Of a stretch of 64,000 bases of DNA, positions 1 to 14,700 are shown in pieces. The notes beneath the pieces were generated by a model. That model saw only the letters and a program-made list of their open reading frames with translations, was not told where the DNA came from and did not search any database. Origin of the DNA: Asterias amurensis (lineage: Eukaryota > Echinodermata > Asteroidea > Forcipulatida > Asteriidae); NCBI RefSeq assembly GCF_032118995.1, contig NC_092655.1, positions 9,725,917-9,789,916 on the forward strand. The letters run 5' to 3'. Within the stretch, counting starts at the first letter, position 1, and every line of letters begins with the position of its first letter. The position numbers and the translations under genes are program-made.

Positions 1-200
1 AGTCAGAGACAGGATCACATAATTAAAGGCAAACTGGAGTTACAGACATGATACAAAAAATAAAACGGGCTAAATGAAGATGGGCTGGACACACTACCTG
101 AAGAACAGACAGATGGACAAGGCTAATGGAATGGCAACCAAGGACAGGGAAAAGGAGAAGAGGTAGATAGAGAAGGAGATAGCAATAGATCTTATATACA
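1..200 (+). pseudogene. Decayed LINE reverse-transcriptase C-terminal fragment
   Basis: In one frame the bases from about 45 read TDMIQKIKRAK, stop, RWAGHT, then after another stop a WQPRTGKRRRGR stretch. This is the pattern at the C-terminal end of many non-LTR retrotransposon ORF2 proteins (IxKRAKWRWAGH ... RxGKRRRGRP). At least three in-frame stops show it is dead. It begins before the window. The exact LINE clade cannot be decided from this piece. Confidence 0.6.
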
Positions 201-261
201 GTATGTACATGAATAGCAAGGAATAGAGAATGGTTGCTAGATCCTACACTGGATTAACGTA

Positions 262-885
262 TAAATTAGCACTGGACACCTTTGGTAACTGTTAAAGACC
301 GGGGCCCAATTTCATAGAGTCGCTTAAGCAAAAAAAATTGCTTAAGCAAAAATTTCATTGCTTAGTAAAATCAGATTACCGGCCAAGACTCCACTCAATT
401 GTAATGCTAAGTAAACAACAGCTTAATACTAGTCATAAGCAATGTATATGGCAGGAAATTTTGGCCAGTAACATGTGTAAAATAAGCGAGCTATTTTCGT
501 GCTTAAGCATTTTTTTTGCTTAAGCAGCTCTATGAAATTGGCCCCAGTATTCCCACTCAGTGTATTCCAAAATATGCATATAATAACAATAATTGGTGAA
601 CATTTGGACTCAATTGGTCATCCATGTTGCAAGAGAATAATTGAAGTAAAAAGTACCCTTGTTGCACAAATTAACAGTTTTCAGGATGCCTAATAAAAGG
701 TTTCAGGACTGGAGTGTTTGAATATTCAACTGAGAAATTACCAAAGACTTTCGCAAAAACTATGTTTATTCAGAAGGAGCTGTTTCTCACAATGTTTTAT
801 ACCATCAACAGCTCTCCATTGCTCAGTGAGGTTTTTATGCTAAACATTATTTTGAGTTCCCAGATAGTGTCCAGTGCTTTTAATA
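262..885. mobile_element. Old degraded inverted-repeat element, split by a nested MITE
   Basis: The left edge (CACTGGACACCTTTGGTAAC near 270) and the right edge (GATAGTGTCCAGTGCTTTTA near 865) match the ends of the better-preserved element at 3694-4066, and the interior shares phrases such as GAGCTGTTTCTCACAATG and TTTTATACCATCAAC. The copy is interrupted at about 301-546 by another element, so it is older than that insertion. No coding capacity. Confidence 0.65.
301..546. mobile_element. MITE with CCAATTTCATAGAG termini
   Basis: The left end GGGGCCCAATTTCATAGAG followed by CGCTTAAGCAAAAAAAAT is mirrored on the right by ATTTTTTTTGCTTAAGCAG and CTCTATGAAATTGGCCCC. About 245 bp, no ORF of note. 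The right flank resumes the older element at 262-885. Related degraded copies are seen near 41080-41290 and 47668-47940. Confidence 0.75.
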
Positions 886-1242
886 TATGTGTCATAACTT
901 CCGCTTCAAAGCCAATCCTGCTGACAAAACTGTGCATTAAGTAAGCCTTAAAAGTGATCCAAAAGGAGTCTTAATTAAAGAGTTAAATATAGTCCGAGTT
1001 TCCCCTTAACCAATGAGATCATGTATGTACACGTATGTCTGGTAATCTCATATCAAACTTAATTGGGAAGAGAAGATAATCTCCAAGTTGTAGGCGACTC
1101 CCCGTTCCCAATTATATCAGTAAATATATATCCTCCAGGAAGCCTAAAGTAGGCCGATGGAGGCACTATTAGCAGCAATGCTTCATGTTTAACTAATGTT
1201 GACATAGGGGTAATCTCAATCCTTAATTGCGGATATTCACAC

Positions 1243-1325
1243 CTGTCTTCTTCATCCTCCTCCTCTTCTTCCCCTTCAAAGTCTTCATCATCTTCTTCAT
1301 CATCATCATCGTCCAGTTCCTCCAT
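1243..1325 (-). CDS. Nucleoplasmin-like gene, exon 7 (acidic)
   Basis: Acceptor CTATTTTAG, donor GACAG/GTGTGA, 83 nt. Encodes MEELDDDDDEEDDEDFEG followed by an EEEEEDEED tail; ends in phase 2. The remaining exons, expected to be basic, are not visible between here and the left edge. Confidence 0.8.
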
Positions 1326-2713
1326 CTAAAATAGTCATCAAGACATCCAGTCTTCATTATCATTGCCATTACGGATGTCATATAAAATAGTGCATTTCTG
1401 CTTTGGTTATTATGTGTTCCTGTTAGTAATAGTCAAATCAGGACTCCGCAGTAAACTCTGCCCATCCTAATCAGAGATTCAACTTACCCAACATGAACCA
1501 CAACAGATGCAACTTGACACTTCACAAGTAATTAATATGAGTAATGACAGACATGACATTACTGTGGCAACAGAGTACAGTCAAGTATTTCAGAGAATAA
1601 GTATAGCTTGGGAGTCCTCTGAAATTGTCAACATTATCAAGGTCCTACCAAGAATACCACTACAAGTAACTTACTTTTCGAGACACCAAGATCCCCTGCC
1701 AAATCAAATCAAATATACATTTGTTTTTTTAATCATGATAAAGTACCCCCAAAAAATTATTGTTTTCTGCCATGCAATATTGGATAAGTGAAAGGGATGT
1801 TTACACACGGACATGATTTTGAGAAATCAACCCTACCCTTTCCATGTTGGTCAAAGCCACTTTAAAAAATGCCCCTGAGATTCATTCATTTATTCGAACT
1901 TATATTTATTTCCATACTTCATGAAAACAGTACAAATTTTTTCTTTTAAAAGAATAACCAATAAACAAAGCTATTTAATGAGGCTGAGAAAATTCAATAA
2001 ATAGAGTTTGGAGGCATCATCTGGAAGCCGAGGCTTATGTAGGGATGCCTGGGGACAGACAATAAACATAGACAAGAACAAACGGACAGACAATTAGAAC
2101 AAAGACAGACACGATGAAGACAACAATGATGAGAACAATAACTGCACAACAACAAAAATAATACCAATATTATTAATAATAATAAATAAAGTAATAATAA
2201 AAATGCATTTGATGGCAACTAAGCAATAGTAAAATGAGAGTGAGAAGACCAACTATGTATGTCAAATACTGGAAGAGAAGAGCTCTTTTATAAGTGCGTT
2301 TAAATCAACCCACAGATGATTGTGATCTAATAGACTGGCTTAAACCTGAAAGACGCGGCCCAAAGAAACAAAGAGTTTTTAAGTGGAATGATGAGCGGGT
2401 GAATGGCACATAAAGGTGTGGTTTGTTATGTGATTTGTACATTCATTAATTTCTGCAAGTGCTAAGTGTGCTCTTGGGGATGTGAGGAAGTGCAGATCCT
2501 GATGGCCCTTTTTTGAGTGGTTATTAGTGAATGTAGTTTGTTTTTAGAAACTTGTGCCCAAATGATATTACAATCCATTTATATGAAGTGCAAGTTGAAC
2601 AATGTTTTCTTATATTGTTTATTTCTAACATTCAAATAGTGTGTAGATTGTATTCTTGATATACACGTATAGTACGAACCACTGGCATTTCTTCATCTAC
2701 TTCCTCTACATCG

Positions 2714-2749
<36 letters not shown>

Positions 2750-5700
2750 CCATCATTTTGCTCTTCTTTGGACATCTTACCAAAACAAAATCACCAAAAC
2801 ATCAATACAACAGAGAACTAATTATCAAGGTGTAAAGCAAGAAGCCTTCTGTGGCATGGGGGTTTGAGTCAGGTCTGGGGCCTGCTCAAGGGTCCTCAAT
2901 CAACTGGTTCAAGTTTCTAGATAATCTCTATAAGTGCATTTTCAGGAAAACAAATAAACGCTTTATTTAATACAGTATTGCTAATCAGGCAGACTAGGGG
3001 CATGTGGGAGCGGCTGTGAACCGAACTATTCAAAGATACCAAGACTGACTGGTTACAAGTTTTTGGAACATTTAAGTTCTGTTGATTTAATACAGAGTAT
3101 TCAAAATACATACCTGACACAGTATTGTTCGACTCTGAATAATTCTAAATTAGCAAGAAATCAAAACGGGAGTTGTATCGTGCACTTCTGATTATCAAAC
3201 TTGTTGTGCTTGTACTTCAACATCAGTTTGTCAATGAAATCAGACTATTTAAACAGGTTTGAAATGCCAACTAACAACAAGTCCAAATTAATAAACAAGT
3301 TCAAAAAGGCACTTGCACAAGCATCTGTTCACCAACTGTGAACGAATGACAAAAGTGTGGACCACAAAACAAATGGCTTGCACATCAATCTAGCAAATAT
3401 TCCTCTTAATGATTTTGTTTTATTAATGTTTGTTCATTAACAGACACGGATAATATACCTTCATCTTTTTGGCAATACTTTCAGACGTAGAAATTTGTCT
3501 TTTCTTGCTGTTTGTGATGATATTGTCAGGATTTATCTTTGTTTCAAAGTCTTCTTCGTCCATTTCATCTTCATCATCGTCATCATCTGCACTGATTTCT
3601 GGAAATAATGATAAATATACCTTATTAACAATCACAGTATCTGCTTAAAAAGTGGGGACTATAAAGGGGGAACAACAATAGGAATATAGCTGATTAAAGG
3701 CAGTGGACACTATTGGTAATTGTCAAAGACTAGCCTTCACAGTTGCATAAAATAAAATAACTAACCAGTGAAAATTTGAGCTGAATCGGTCATCGAAGTT
3801 GCGAGATAATAATGAAAGAAAAAAACACCCTTGTCACACAAATTTGTGTGTGTTTAGATGGTTGATTTTGAGACCTCAAGTTCTTAATTTAAGGTTTCGA
3901 AATCAAATTTGTGGAAAATTACTTTTTCTCAAAAACTATGGCACTTCAGAGGGAGCTGTTTCTCACAATGTTTTATACCATCAACCTCTCCCCATTACTC
4001 GTTACCAAGTGAGGTTTTATGCTAATAATTATTTGAGTAATTACCAATAGTGTCCACTGCCTTTAACACTAAGAGTACCAATCATAAACCTTTATTATTC
4101 CAAGTATTCTATTACTATAAGAACTAAAGAGCCCTGGATAATTGTAATGACAAATCAACTTGGACAGCCACAGGTGTGTTACTTCATGATCCACAGGATT
4201 TACAAACAAAATTAGTTTAAGGAAGTTTAACTCCCTTCCAATAAAGCTAGTCAACTCCTCGTCCCTATCAACAATTGAGACAACCTGCCAATGAGTAACT
4301 CATCATTCATGCCCAGTTGAAATATGTGGACTATATGTGTAGCTTCCACGGTTTGTCCACAGTACTGAATAGGCATGGACTGATTTATAGCAATGGTTAT
4401 TCAAACAATCTTCGCCTGACCTAAAAGTTAGTCTCATACCTACAAGAATAGATAGATTAGTGCCAAACAAGTACAACAGGTGCTCGTCAAATCAAACAAG
4501 TGTTCTATCTTAACAGAGATCAGCCATAGACCAACAAATATGAGGCAGGACTAGATATGAATCAATGTTACTCTCATTTAACACAATAAAAACTGATCTG
4601 TTCTGAATATTGCGGCAGCTGATTTTCTCCTGTACCCTGTCTTTCTAGGAAGTTGAAAGTACTTGTTTGTTGTCCAATGTACATCAATGGTTCAAGGTTA
4701 TCAGAAGTCTGACGTAATGATACACTTCATGTGGATACGTGAAGTGCAGGTAACCACAATGGTTGTGGCTTCAAACCAAACAAAGAATGTAAAGGGAAAG
4801 TACATCTTGTTTTGGGAGTAACAAGATCCAACCAATCTGAAAACAGTAAGGTGATCATGATGTGTTAAATACCCAAACCAGTTAACTGGTTTTCATTTGT
4901 TTTCATAAACTACAGTTTATGATTTGTCAGACATTATGTGCCAACTAAAATCACAAACAGGATCTTCAAATGTGATTCCCTTGACAGTATTTCAGACAGA
5001 AGTGTTTCTCTGCAGGGTTGGCATGAAAATAATAATCAGTGACTCACGCCAAGTTCAAGCGGCTTTTTAGTCAAATGTAAGAAACATCATTTAGTGCATG
5101 GTTAACCAATCTTTGTAAGAGATGTTAAAAATGACACTATACTATAATCAAACCAACCTTGGAGTGAGATGGGTGTTGTTTGGGATAGGTATCATTTATT
5201 TTTATAAATTCAACACTTGTCTTGTAATGTTCAATCTTAATTTAAACGAAGGTAGCTAAATCAAAATTTGCACAGTGTATACAAACCTTTCAAAACCTGC
5301 ATTTGTCCACCTAAATATTTTGTACACATAATTCTAGAGTTTTCCCTCACCTCCCGGCTGGACGAGTCAACTAACATTTTGGGTCACCTGCAAGAGTAAC
5401 TCATCAACCTTTTTCCCTTTGTCCACATGTTTGTTTGATGCACACAATTTGGCAATCTCATCCCCTAAATTTTATTAAAAGCTAGAGAGTTGAATGAATG
5501 CAGTTGGATTTAATCGATTAAAGTGCAATCAAGTGGCTTTAAACATGCTTTAAACATGCTTTTAAAAAAAGTATGGAGATCTCATCAATTACATAATCAC
5601 TGTCCTTGGAGTTGGACATGGAGTTGGACATTGGGGGGGGGGGGGGTCTTAGGCCCCGTTCCCACTGGACCCCGCATTGATCTCGCAATTACCAACATGA

Positions 5701-8700
5701 CCAAGGTTTGTCAATTCAATATCAAGGGTTACTGTAAGTGATGTTTGAAGCTTGACATGGTGTAAATAAGAATTAACTATTTAAATAAATAGTTAACTTG
5801 CGGGGACAAACAATGTATTAAATTTATTTTTAGTGTTATCAGTATTTACCCTGGGCTGATGAAATTAATGTCCAATTTATGAAAATAAACATTGGGTATT
5901 TCAAATAAATGTGCATTGATGCCTTATATCAGGTATGTGAAGAGGATATGTAAATCTATGCACAAATTAGATTTGACATTAACAAAATAAAATGTAACCA
6001 TTAAATTAACTCTGTCAATGTTTAGATAAACTTAGAAAACCAATTAGACATTGGCACACTTAATCACCATCAGTGTCTGTTGTGCAACCCATCAAGTCAA
6101 TCAGTCTCGTCAGTCTAGTCAGTTATGGGAAAAGAACTAATAATATGTGACACATGTCTAAGAGTAAATTCAAGAGACAGATGAAAAGATGAATACTCTC
6201 TAAACAGCCAAAAACAGCTGTGCAGACTTGCAATATTCTGCAACGGTTCTTAGTGAAAAGCTGGGGCTTTAGGGGTTTAGGTTAATTACCTATCATATGC
6301 TGTCCACTAAGGTACACTGGTCCAGTACCGGATACTAAAGACAACGTGACAGGAGGTTGGATAGCAATGTCCAGTATGCTCTGAGGAAAAAACAAAATCA
6401 TTCATATTTCAATCAATGCTTAGCATTTCTTAGTGTATTATTTCCATGCAGGCAGCGTTTTAGTCAGCTCATACCAAGGGTTTTCTTCCTGCAAAAAATC
6501 ATCAAATCATCCTTGGTCAGTTAAGATCAACGGCGTATTTCATTGAGTTCCTCCAACAAAAGGTGTAATTATTTTGGGATACTTACATAAACAGTAAGAT
6601 GGGTAAGCTAAAGAATTACAAGTAGATGATGTGGCATTTCAGATGGCAACCCATTTTTGCTACGAGAACTTTCAGTGCAAACAAATGTGTGCCTTGAATG
6701 ACATTTAGGCCAAACGTCAAATTTAATGTACTGGTATAATTCAAACATCTTTCGTATATTTTAAATTTGACCAAATTCATCAACAGTTCACTAAAAATGC
6801 TTGTTCTAATAATTTGTATTTTGTCCTAATGAATTAACTCATTACAAAATGTACTAAGTAAGTAACCTACTTTTACTTACTTGCTGATTACCTTAAATCT
6901 GGTCAAAAAGTAGAACAAGTTTGTGAGGGTCTGAGAAATCTCATATTTTGCAATTTTAATTCAATGCAAAAGTTTAAGTGAAAAGGTTGTTTCAAAGTGG
7001 TTTTGGCTAGGATTTTAGGTCAAAACAATTTTATTTTCTTACTGAACCACAGGGTTTTTAAAATATTGTTGTTTTTGAATTTGATCTTCCAAATATGCCA
7101 AGGGGTGTAATTCTCCAAACATAAAAGTTCTTTTTAAGGTTGGTGGGAATCCTGCCGGCTGATGACAGACAAACCTCAGTCAGTCAAGCCACACTGAATT
7201 ATTTGACAAATTTTATTTTTACCTTATTTTGAGTATCATGTGCGTAAAATCTAGTTTGAAATGTTAAAAAGCTTGACCGACTTATAAATAATGAATTGAT
7301 TAATTATGCCAATCAGCAGTGGATATGTAACCCACTTCCATGCATCACTAAGAGTTATGATTTCCACAACCCATCATATCTACACGCAATACTTCAATTG
7401 AAACAAAAAGACATATTTTACAAAATAAAGTAGTTTTCTTGTTCTATGATTGAGCACAAGGCAGAGGGTATTGGCAGCTCCATTTTTTTCCATAAAATAC
7501 CCGAATTAATAATTGAACCACTTGACCTACATTATGGGGAACATTTACGCATGTACATGTGGTTTATCAGTTCTCAGTTAAATCTAGTCAAATAAAATAT
7601 GCCGTTCCCGTTTTATTGGTTTGAGGTGGGGTAGATTTGAAGGTAAATCTACATTGTAGACTTAGTTTTCCTCCAGGCTACATGAGTGATTAGCAAAGTT
7701 ACCCCCAAATCAGAGCACAATTTAACCTTTGGTTTGACCCTCTTATTTCACAGGTTTTCAAAGTCGTACAGCCAACGTCCTTTTCAGTGTATTTCCCATG
7801 GTTACATATTCTCTTCACACACTTATATTTTTTAATACTACCCTATGGGAAAATAGATAAACACAAATCCGTCTTGTGTTTTCTCAATATTACTCGTTGA
7901 ACATGCACTTTTCTTACAAATTTGAGTTGCCCTTTTGCGTAGCGTAACTGTCTGTGAAACCAAACCTATTGGCAGGAGTTTTTATCACCAGTAAAAATCT
8001 AAGCACTACAGATTAGTTCTCCCTGGATGTTTACTTGAATACAATAATATTTATGATTTACAAATCTGCTGCTTGAGGGTGAATAGGGCAAACTTAATCC
8101 TTAATAAATAAAATGCTTGTGATGACAGACTCTGGTTCAGATCTTTCCTGGATATTATCCACTCCTTGTGCCAATTCTTGCAAGATTGAACCTCTATCGT
8201 GGTGTAACCATCATAAGATTCTCCCATTCAAAATGGTGCCTCTGTAGAGAGTAGATAATCAGTCTCAACACCTTTTGGTGAATGAAATTTGTTAGTGCAC
8301 CATGGGAACAAGACAAAGATCAGCAGCACCATGAATAGTGTTTACTAAACTGCCTGAAAACATTTAACATGTCTATACCATTTTCAAAACCAGGCCAAGG
8401 TTTTCTGGGAGTAAAAAACACTCATAATATTTTTTCCCATTTTTGGCAGGAAATAGCAGGGAATATAATAGTTGGTTTTCTTTGAGGAAGTGCCCATTAC
8501 AACTCTGTCACCTAAATTTGTAAAAACTAATTAAGACGAGAAACAGCAACGGAAATAAATAACAACTGATAATCATCTTTATTACAAACCTGAAAATTTT
8601 ACTTGAAAAAATACATGCAAATATATAATGAAAGTTAGTATTGAAGGTATTCAATCACCACACAAATTATGTTAAGCACCAGGGAAATTATCTCTCATGA

Positions 8701-11700
8701 CATGAATGATTCAGGAAAAGCAATCGGAAGATGGCACATATACACATATATAATATTTTTGCATTAATTTTGAAATGATAAACCAAGAAATCAGGTGTTA
8801 ACATGTACAAAGTGAAAGCAAGGGGGTACCAAGAAAATAGGACAATGGTGCAAACATTTTTTGAATCTCCATTCTAAAATTCCATTGAAATCAATCTGGG
8901 GCTCTTTTGAAAAATGAGAAGCAGTATATATATTGATTAATTACTCTCAGGGAATGTGCATTCATATTTTTTTATGAAATGGATAGTCACATTTTTTGTT
9001 GTAGCCTATTGCATCCATAATAAAAAATAGTTCAAATTAAAGAAAAATTAAGGTCATTTTAACTTAAAAGTCTTGAAAACATTTTGGAAAACAATTTTTT
9101 TTTATTTTTAAACCAGGTGATTTTTTTCCAATGAACCTGCGGGTTCCATTTCATCATTTTGAAAACACAACAAAAGTTGCAAACTGCTTCAAAACTGCTA
9201 CTAAATCGCAAGACAGATCCAGTACAGACCAAGGCGCTGTTTGGGAAAGGCCCCAAGATGATCAAAATTCCACAAGCAAGCCAGAGAACCAAACCTTAAG
9301 GTCAGGGGGAAAGAACATATTGGGTCTGTGGCTACATCAGGTGATAATAAAAGAATAAGAGGAGTTTTATAATTGCTTGTGCTATGCCTGAGGAGGCACA
9401 CGTCTTTAATTTGTGCTAAATGAAGCATAAATTTACTTTCATAATTGTGTACATTTGTTTATGTGGTTTAGGGTCTAAACAATCATTTTAAAATCAACAA
9501 AAAACCTTTAAATCCAGTTTATTACACAGAGATCATGAGGCCATGACCTTTGTTGCCCTGGTCTTGACCTTTGTGCCAGAGTGCCCCCTTCATAGACTTT
9601 TCATAGACTTTATAGTTTTAGAAGTGCCCTTTACAAAATGAGAACGCCCTTGACCTTTCAAAGATGAAATTCCAGGCAGGAACAGAATGTTTATATCATT
9701 TATTTTGTCCATGATAAAGCTTGATAGCATACGGATTAGGATTTAAGCAGACTCACTAGGCCCACTGCATGTCTACAGGTGGAAATAAGGCATGGATCAC
9801 TCATGCTTTCTTCCTTTTGAATGACACGTGTACACAATACTTTATCTAAAGCGGAACTTATGATTGATTGTTTGATAGGATGATTGATGTTAACCTGAAG
9901 ACGGTTATGAAGCATTATCATTCCATGAACATCAAGCTGTGATTCCTAAGGGTGTGAAAACGTGTCTTTCCTGATTACATTTTAGATTCAACATGAAAGA
10001 TTTATTCCCAAGGTCTTGGGAACGATGTTTTTCCAAATGACTTATTTAAGTAACTGTGTGTGTAATATTCAGTGGTGATTCCATGTTTGATTTTATTTTG
10101 TTTGCCAGGTGGTCGGCCACTGATCACTGATGGGGTGACTATAATCTCAATGTTGTTGTGGGTGCAGTACGAGGGCATGGGTAGGGGTAGGGGTAGGGTG
10201 TAGGGGAGGGTTCAAGGGGGGATTTCATGCCCCATCCACCTTGACTTGCTAAAACACTGATATTTTATGTGATACAAACATGTAGTGAATCTGCTGAAAT
10301 CCAATGTATGCTTTAGCATGGAGATTAAGTACATTTGTTAAGAACATAAATTGTATGTTAGGTCTGCAGCCAACAATAACTTGGAAAACATATTTTGCAC
10401 AAAAATGCACGCAAAAGTGACCTTTGAAAATTCCATGTTAACTAAACTTTAGAAGATATAAATGCACAGCTAACTTCAACAATTTTTCTTTATAGAAGAA
10501 TCAGTACTTAATTAACCCTAAGTGAAACAGACCGGGTAAATTTCAGCTAGTTTTGACAAAATTTTGACCAAAATATGGAGATTATCAACATCAATGCTGG
10601 ATAGCTCAGTTGATACAGCACTGGCAGCACATTAACCCAGGGGTCAAGGGTCCTACACTATTAAACCTTTCTTTGTTCAACCCAAAATGATTTACAGAAG
10701 ATTGTGTGAATCTGCGCCTGTACAACTTTTTCAAAAAAGTACATAAAGTGAAGGAATCCATTCGAAAGAAACTGACAACATAAAAACCAAAATTTATGAC
10801 TAATATAAACAACATCGCGGTCTTCTCCAGCACCTTGTCACAACCACAATCCTTCCATACTAAACTAAATTTGAAAATCGTGTAAGGGGAGTTCATGGTA
10901 TTAACTATTCAATAGCAGTAGCACCCACGCTTCCTGATACATGTACTTTGGCTTGCATCCAAATCTTAAGACAACTTGGAGGCATGTATCTTCTCTTTCT
11001 CAAACAAACTGCCACATGGAATCAACTTATTGAGATTATTTTACTGCTATTTATTCCCTTTGGGACAAGGTTCGTGCAAGCCCCGCCTAACCAATGTAAA
11101 TTAGTTGCATAAATTCTATTTCTATATGACTGTTCGTTCATAGACTATAGAGGGTGCTGTTCATTCAGAACAGCTGAATGCTGTGTCAGAGAGTCCAGGA
11201 GCTGACCTTTATTATTCTGAAGCAATACATTCAGGTCCCATTTGTCCATGAATCTCAAGTATTGTTTGTTTGTTCTTTAATGCAGTTTTTTCTTTTAAAT
11301 TGGAACAGCAAATTGGAAAATTTATGAAAAATTTCTAAAAGGTGGATCCAAAATACACTATTTCAAAAGAAAACATGACACAATAATTAGCAGGCATATT
11401 AGATAATTTTGTAATGTTAACTTGGTTTCAAGCATTTGCAAATTTCCAAGAACAATGGATTTACCTCATAACTTTAGTGCCACCTTGAGGCAAACATGAT
11501 GTGAACAGCTGAATATTTCCCAAAACTGTGGCCTTTGTCTTGTCTATAGATATTTTCATGGTAAATGTGCAATAGTGTGTCCAATTTGATTCCCCCTATC
11601 AGGGTGTTTGAGCATGAAACTTGGGAGGTCTTTTCAAAACCTCAGCTTGGACTTCAGCTTGGGCTCCTCCATATTGCACAGTGTTTCCAACATCAAATGG

Positions 11701-14700
11701 ATACCAGAGATGGAGACTGAGTCTAAGTCTTAGATTTGGAAACAGCCTCAGGATTTCTGCTTGTTCTCATCAATACACTCTCACTTTGCCGAGGTGTAAA
11801 ACAAGCCATTCCCGAGTTATATTTTCATCTTAAAAGTGTTTGTCTTGTAGCCCCTTACGAACAGAGGCTGTTAGCCTGGCGTAGGGCAAACTTGAATAAC
11901 AAGAACATACAGAATTTCTTTTGAAATACAACACTATTTAGTACACATGAACATCAGGCTAGCATGTAAATTTAAAAGATGTTTTAAACATGGTTTTTGT
12001 TCAGCCAGTGGGTAACACCCACTTAAAGGAACACGTTGCCTGGGATCGGTCGAGTTGGTCTTTGAAAAGCGTTTTGTGACCGTTTGTTATAAAATGCATA
12101 TGATTAGAAAGATATTTTAACAGTAGAATACAATGATCTACACAAATATGCCTCGAAATTGCGTGGTTTTCTTTTTACCTCGTCCAATAACACGGTCGAC
12201 CATTTAGTCAAAATTTTGACTCCCATAAATGGCCGACCGTGATAGTTCGCGACGTAAAAAGAAAACCGTGCAATTTTTAGTGATACTTGTGTGGATCATT
12301 ATATTCTACTTTTAAAACATCTTTCTAACCATATATATTTCATAACAAACGGTTTCAAACGCTTTTGAGTGACCAACTCGTCCGATCCAAGGCAACGTGT
12401 TCCTTTAACTTGACCCTCACGGTTCTGTGGCAATCTGCCAGTAGAACATGTGCCCTGTAGACTGGGGCACAAGGAAGTCAAATTCATCACCTTATGTGGT
12501 CCCCCTTTGGGCACAAATCTGGGACAATAGGGATGTTAGAAAAAAGCCATATCATATTGTCAAACAAAAACCAAACAAGTAACATGATTAACAATGACTA
12601 GTCTACACCTTTGAATCATGTCAGCACAATACCTCATAGTCATTAGTTGGGCAAAAAGAGATAGCTTTGTAGATGCGTTCAGGAAGGACGAGTCTGTTGA
12701 GGGACTAGTTGGTTTCAGGGAAGTCTTGGGACTCTCGAGAGTTGACTAAACATTTTACAATGCTCTGCCAAGTTGTTATTAGGGCTTGGATGAGGCAATT
12801 TGGTTTGGGGTGAGTTGACTGTGTAAACCATGAAATGCAATCACTATCTTCAGGGGGGAGTCTGTCAATCATAGACACATCAGACCTTCATTTATAGAAA
12901 TAGAAGGAGCTCTTTTAAAGGAACACGTTGCCTTGGATCGGTCGAGTTGGTCTTTGAAAAGCGTTTGTAACCGTTTTTTATAAAATGCATATGGGTAGAA
13001 AGATGTTGTAAAAGTAGAATACAATGATCCACACAAACATGCCTCGAAATTGCGTGGTTTTCCTTTTACCTTGTCGACTAACACGTCGGCCATTTATGGG
13101 GGTCAAAATTTTGACTCCCATAAATGGCCGACCATGTTAGTTCGCACAGTAGAACGGAAAACCACGCAATTTCGAGGCAAACTTGTGTGGATCATTGTAT
13201 TCTACTTTTAAAACATCTTTCCAACCATATGCATTTTATAGAAAACGGTTACAAACGCTTTTGTTTTGACCAACTCGTCCGATCCAAGGCAACGTGTTCC
13301 TTTAATCACTCTCCTGAGAATACTCAGGAGCTCAATTTGAGCTCCTTGAGCTCCTAAAAAATCACTCTTCTAAGATTGTCCAAGAGCTCAATTTGTTTGA
13401 CTAGCATACTCAGTTTATGATTACTAAAATGGTCAGGTCGGACATACACAAATAAAATTTAGAGAAAATAAAATAAAACAACCCCGATCCCACTCCCGTG
13501 TGACAAAATACCGCACGATTTTAAGGTTTTATATTTAATGTTTCCTTTTTTCTAAAATGTTTTTACATTTGATATAAAGCATTAGACGAGAAAATGCGTC
13601 GTTGATCCATGGTTGATCTAGTACTAGTATTGCAACGACGGACGGACGTAGCGTGTGTGTGTAGTAATGTATCTGGCTGGGAGTTCGCTGCATGCATATT
13701 ATGCATATTGTACACGTGCGAGTTTGTAAAGCTAGCAATCTGTTAATTGCGCTGCTCAATCTCGAGATTGCACAACAGATGTTGATTGAGCTACGTACGC
13801 CGACGGTATGCGCTTCGCCCTCGCATTTGCACCACCTGGAAATGCACTAAAATTCCCACATGACACGTCGAGTCTTGTCTCAATGCGTTTATTGCTGGTT
13901 CGCGTAGATTTTACCAATAGAGGGCGTTTAATATCAAGCTAGTGCATTGTTCCAAAACGGCCTCTAGCGTTCAATGTTTCTTTTATTTATTGTCGCACGC
14001 AAAGTAACAACGACTACAGGCGTGAAATCTGCTTTTGTGTAAAATACACCGTAATGATCAAGGAGGAGCGCTGTCGATCGCGCACCTGAAGACAATCCCA
14101 GGAGCGCGGTAGGAGCGCGAGCGCGATCGGTCTGACACATGCAGTACTTACACTTTCATTGAGGCCAAGCTTGAGTGAAAAGAGGGGCTGTTTCACATCG
14201 TCTCCTTCAAAGTTTTCGGTTGTGATCTCGACAACGTTTCTCTCTCCTTCCTTAGCATTGGCTCCAAGAACTGCCTGTAGTCAAGTAATTCATAATGTTA
14301 CCAAAAGCAATAATACACAAGTTGGCCAAGAATCATGGCAAAACCCTGTGGGCTCCAGTAAGCTCTGCTTTACACTAAACATGGTTGATTTGGCTAAGCA
14401 TGATGATAAAATATTGTACATCTGTACACTGGTAATGCAGGGAAAGACTTTTAAAGTTAAAGATAAATTTACTTCACCTGAATTTATCTGCAATATAAAT
14501 ACTTGTAGATTTTCATAGTGCAGAGTCCTTTAAAGGCAGTGTACACTATTGGTAATTGTCAAAGACTAGCCTTCACAATTGGTGTTTCTCAACATATGCA
14601 TAAAATAACAAACCTGTGAAAATTTGAGCTCAATCAGTCATCGAACTTGCGAGATAAGAATGAAAGAAAAAACACCCTTGTCACACGAAGTTGTGTGTGT

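Noticed and set aside
10593..10660. Functional tRNA gene
   Set aside because: A- and B-box-like words but no acceptor stem or anticodon arm; better explained as a SINE. The same holds for 29535, 37555 and 47425.
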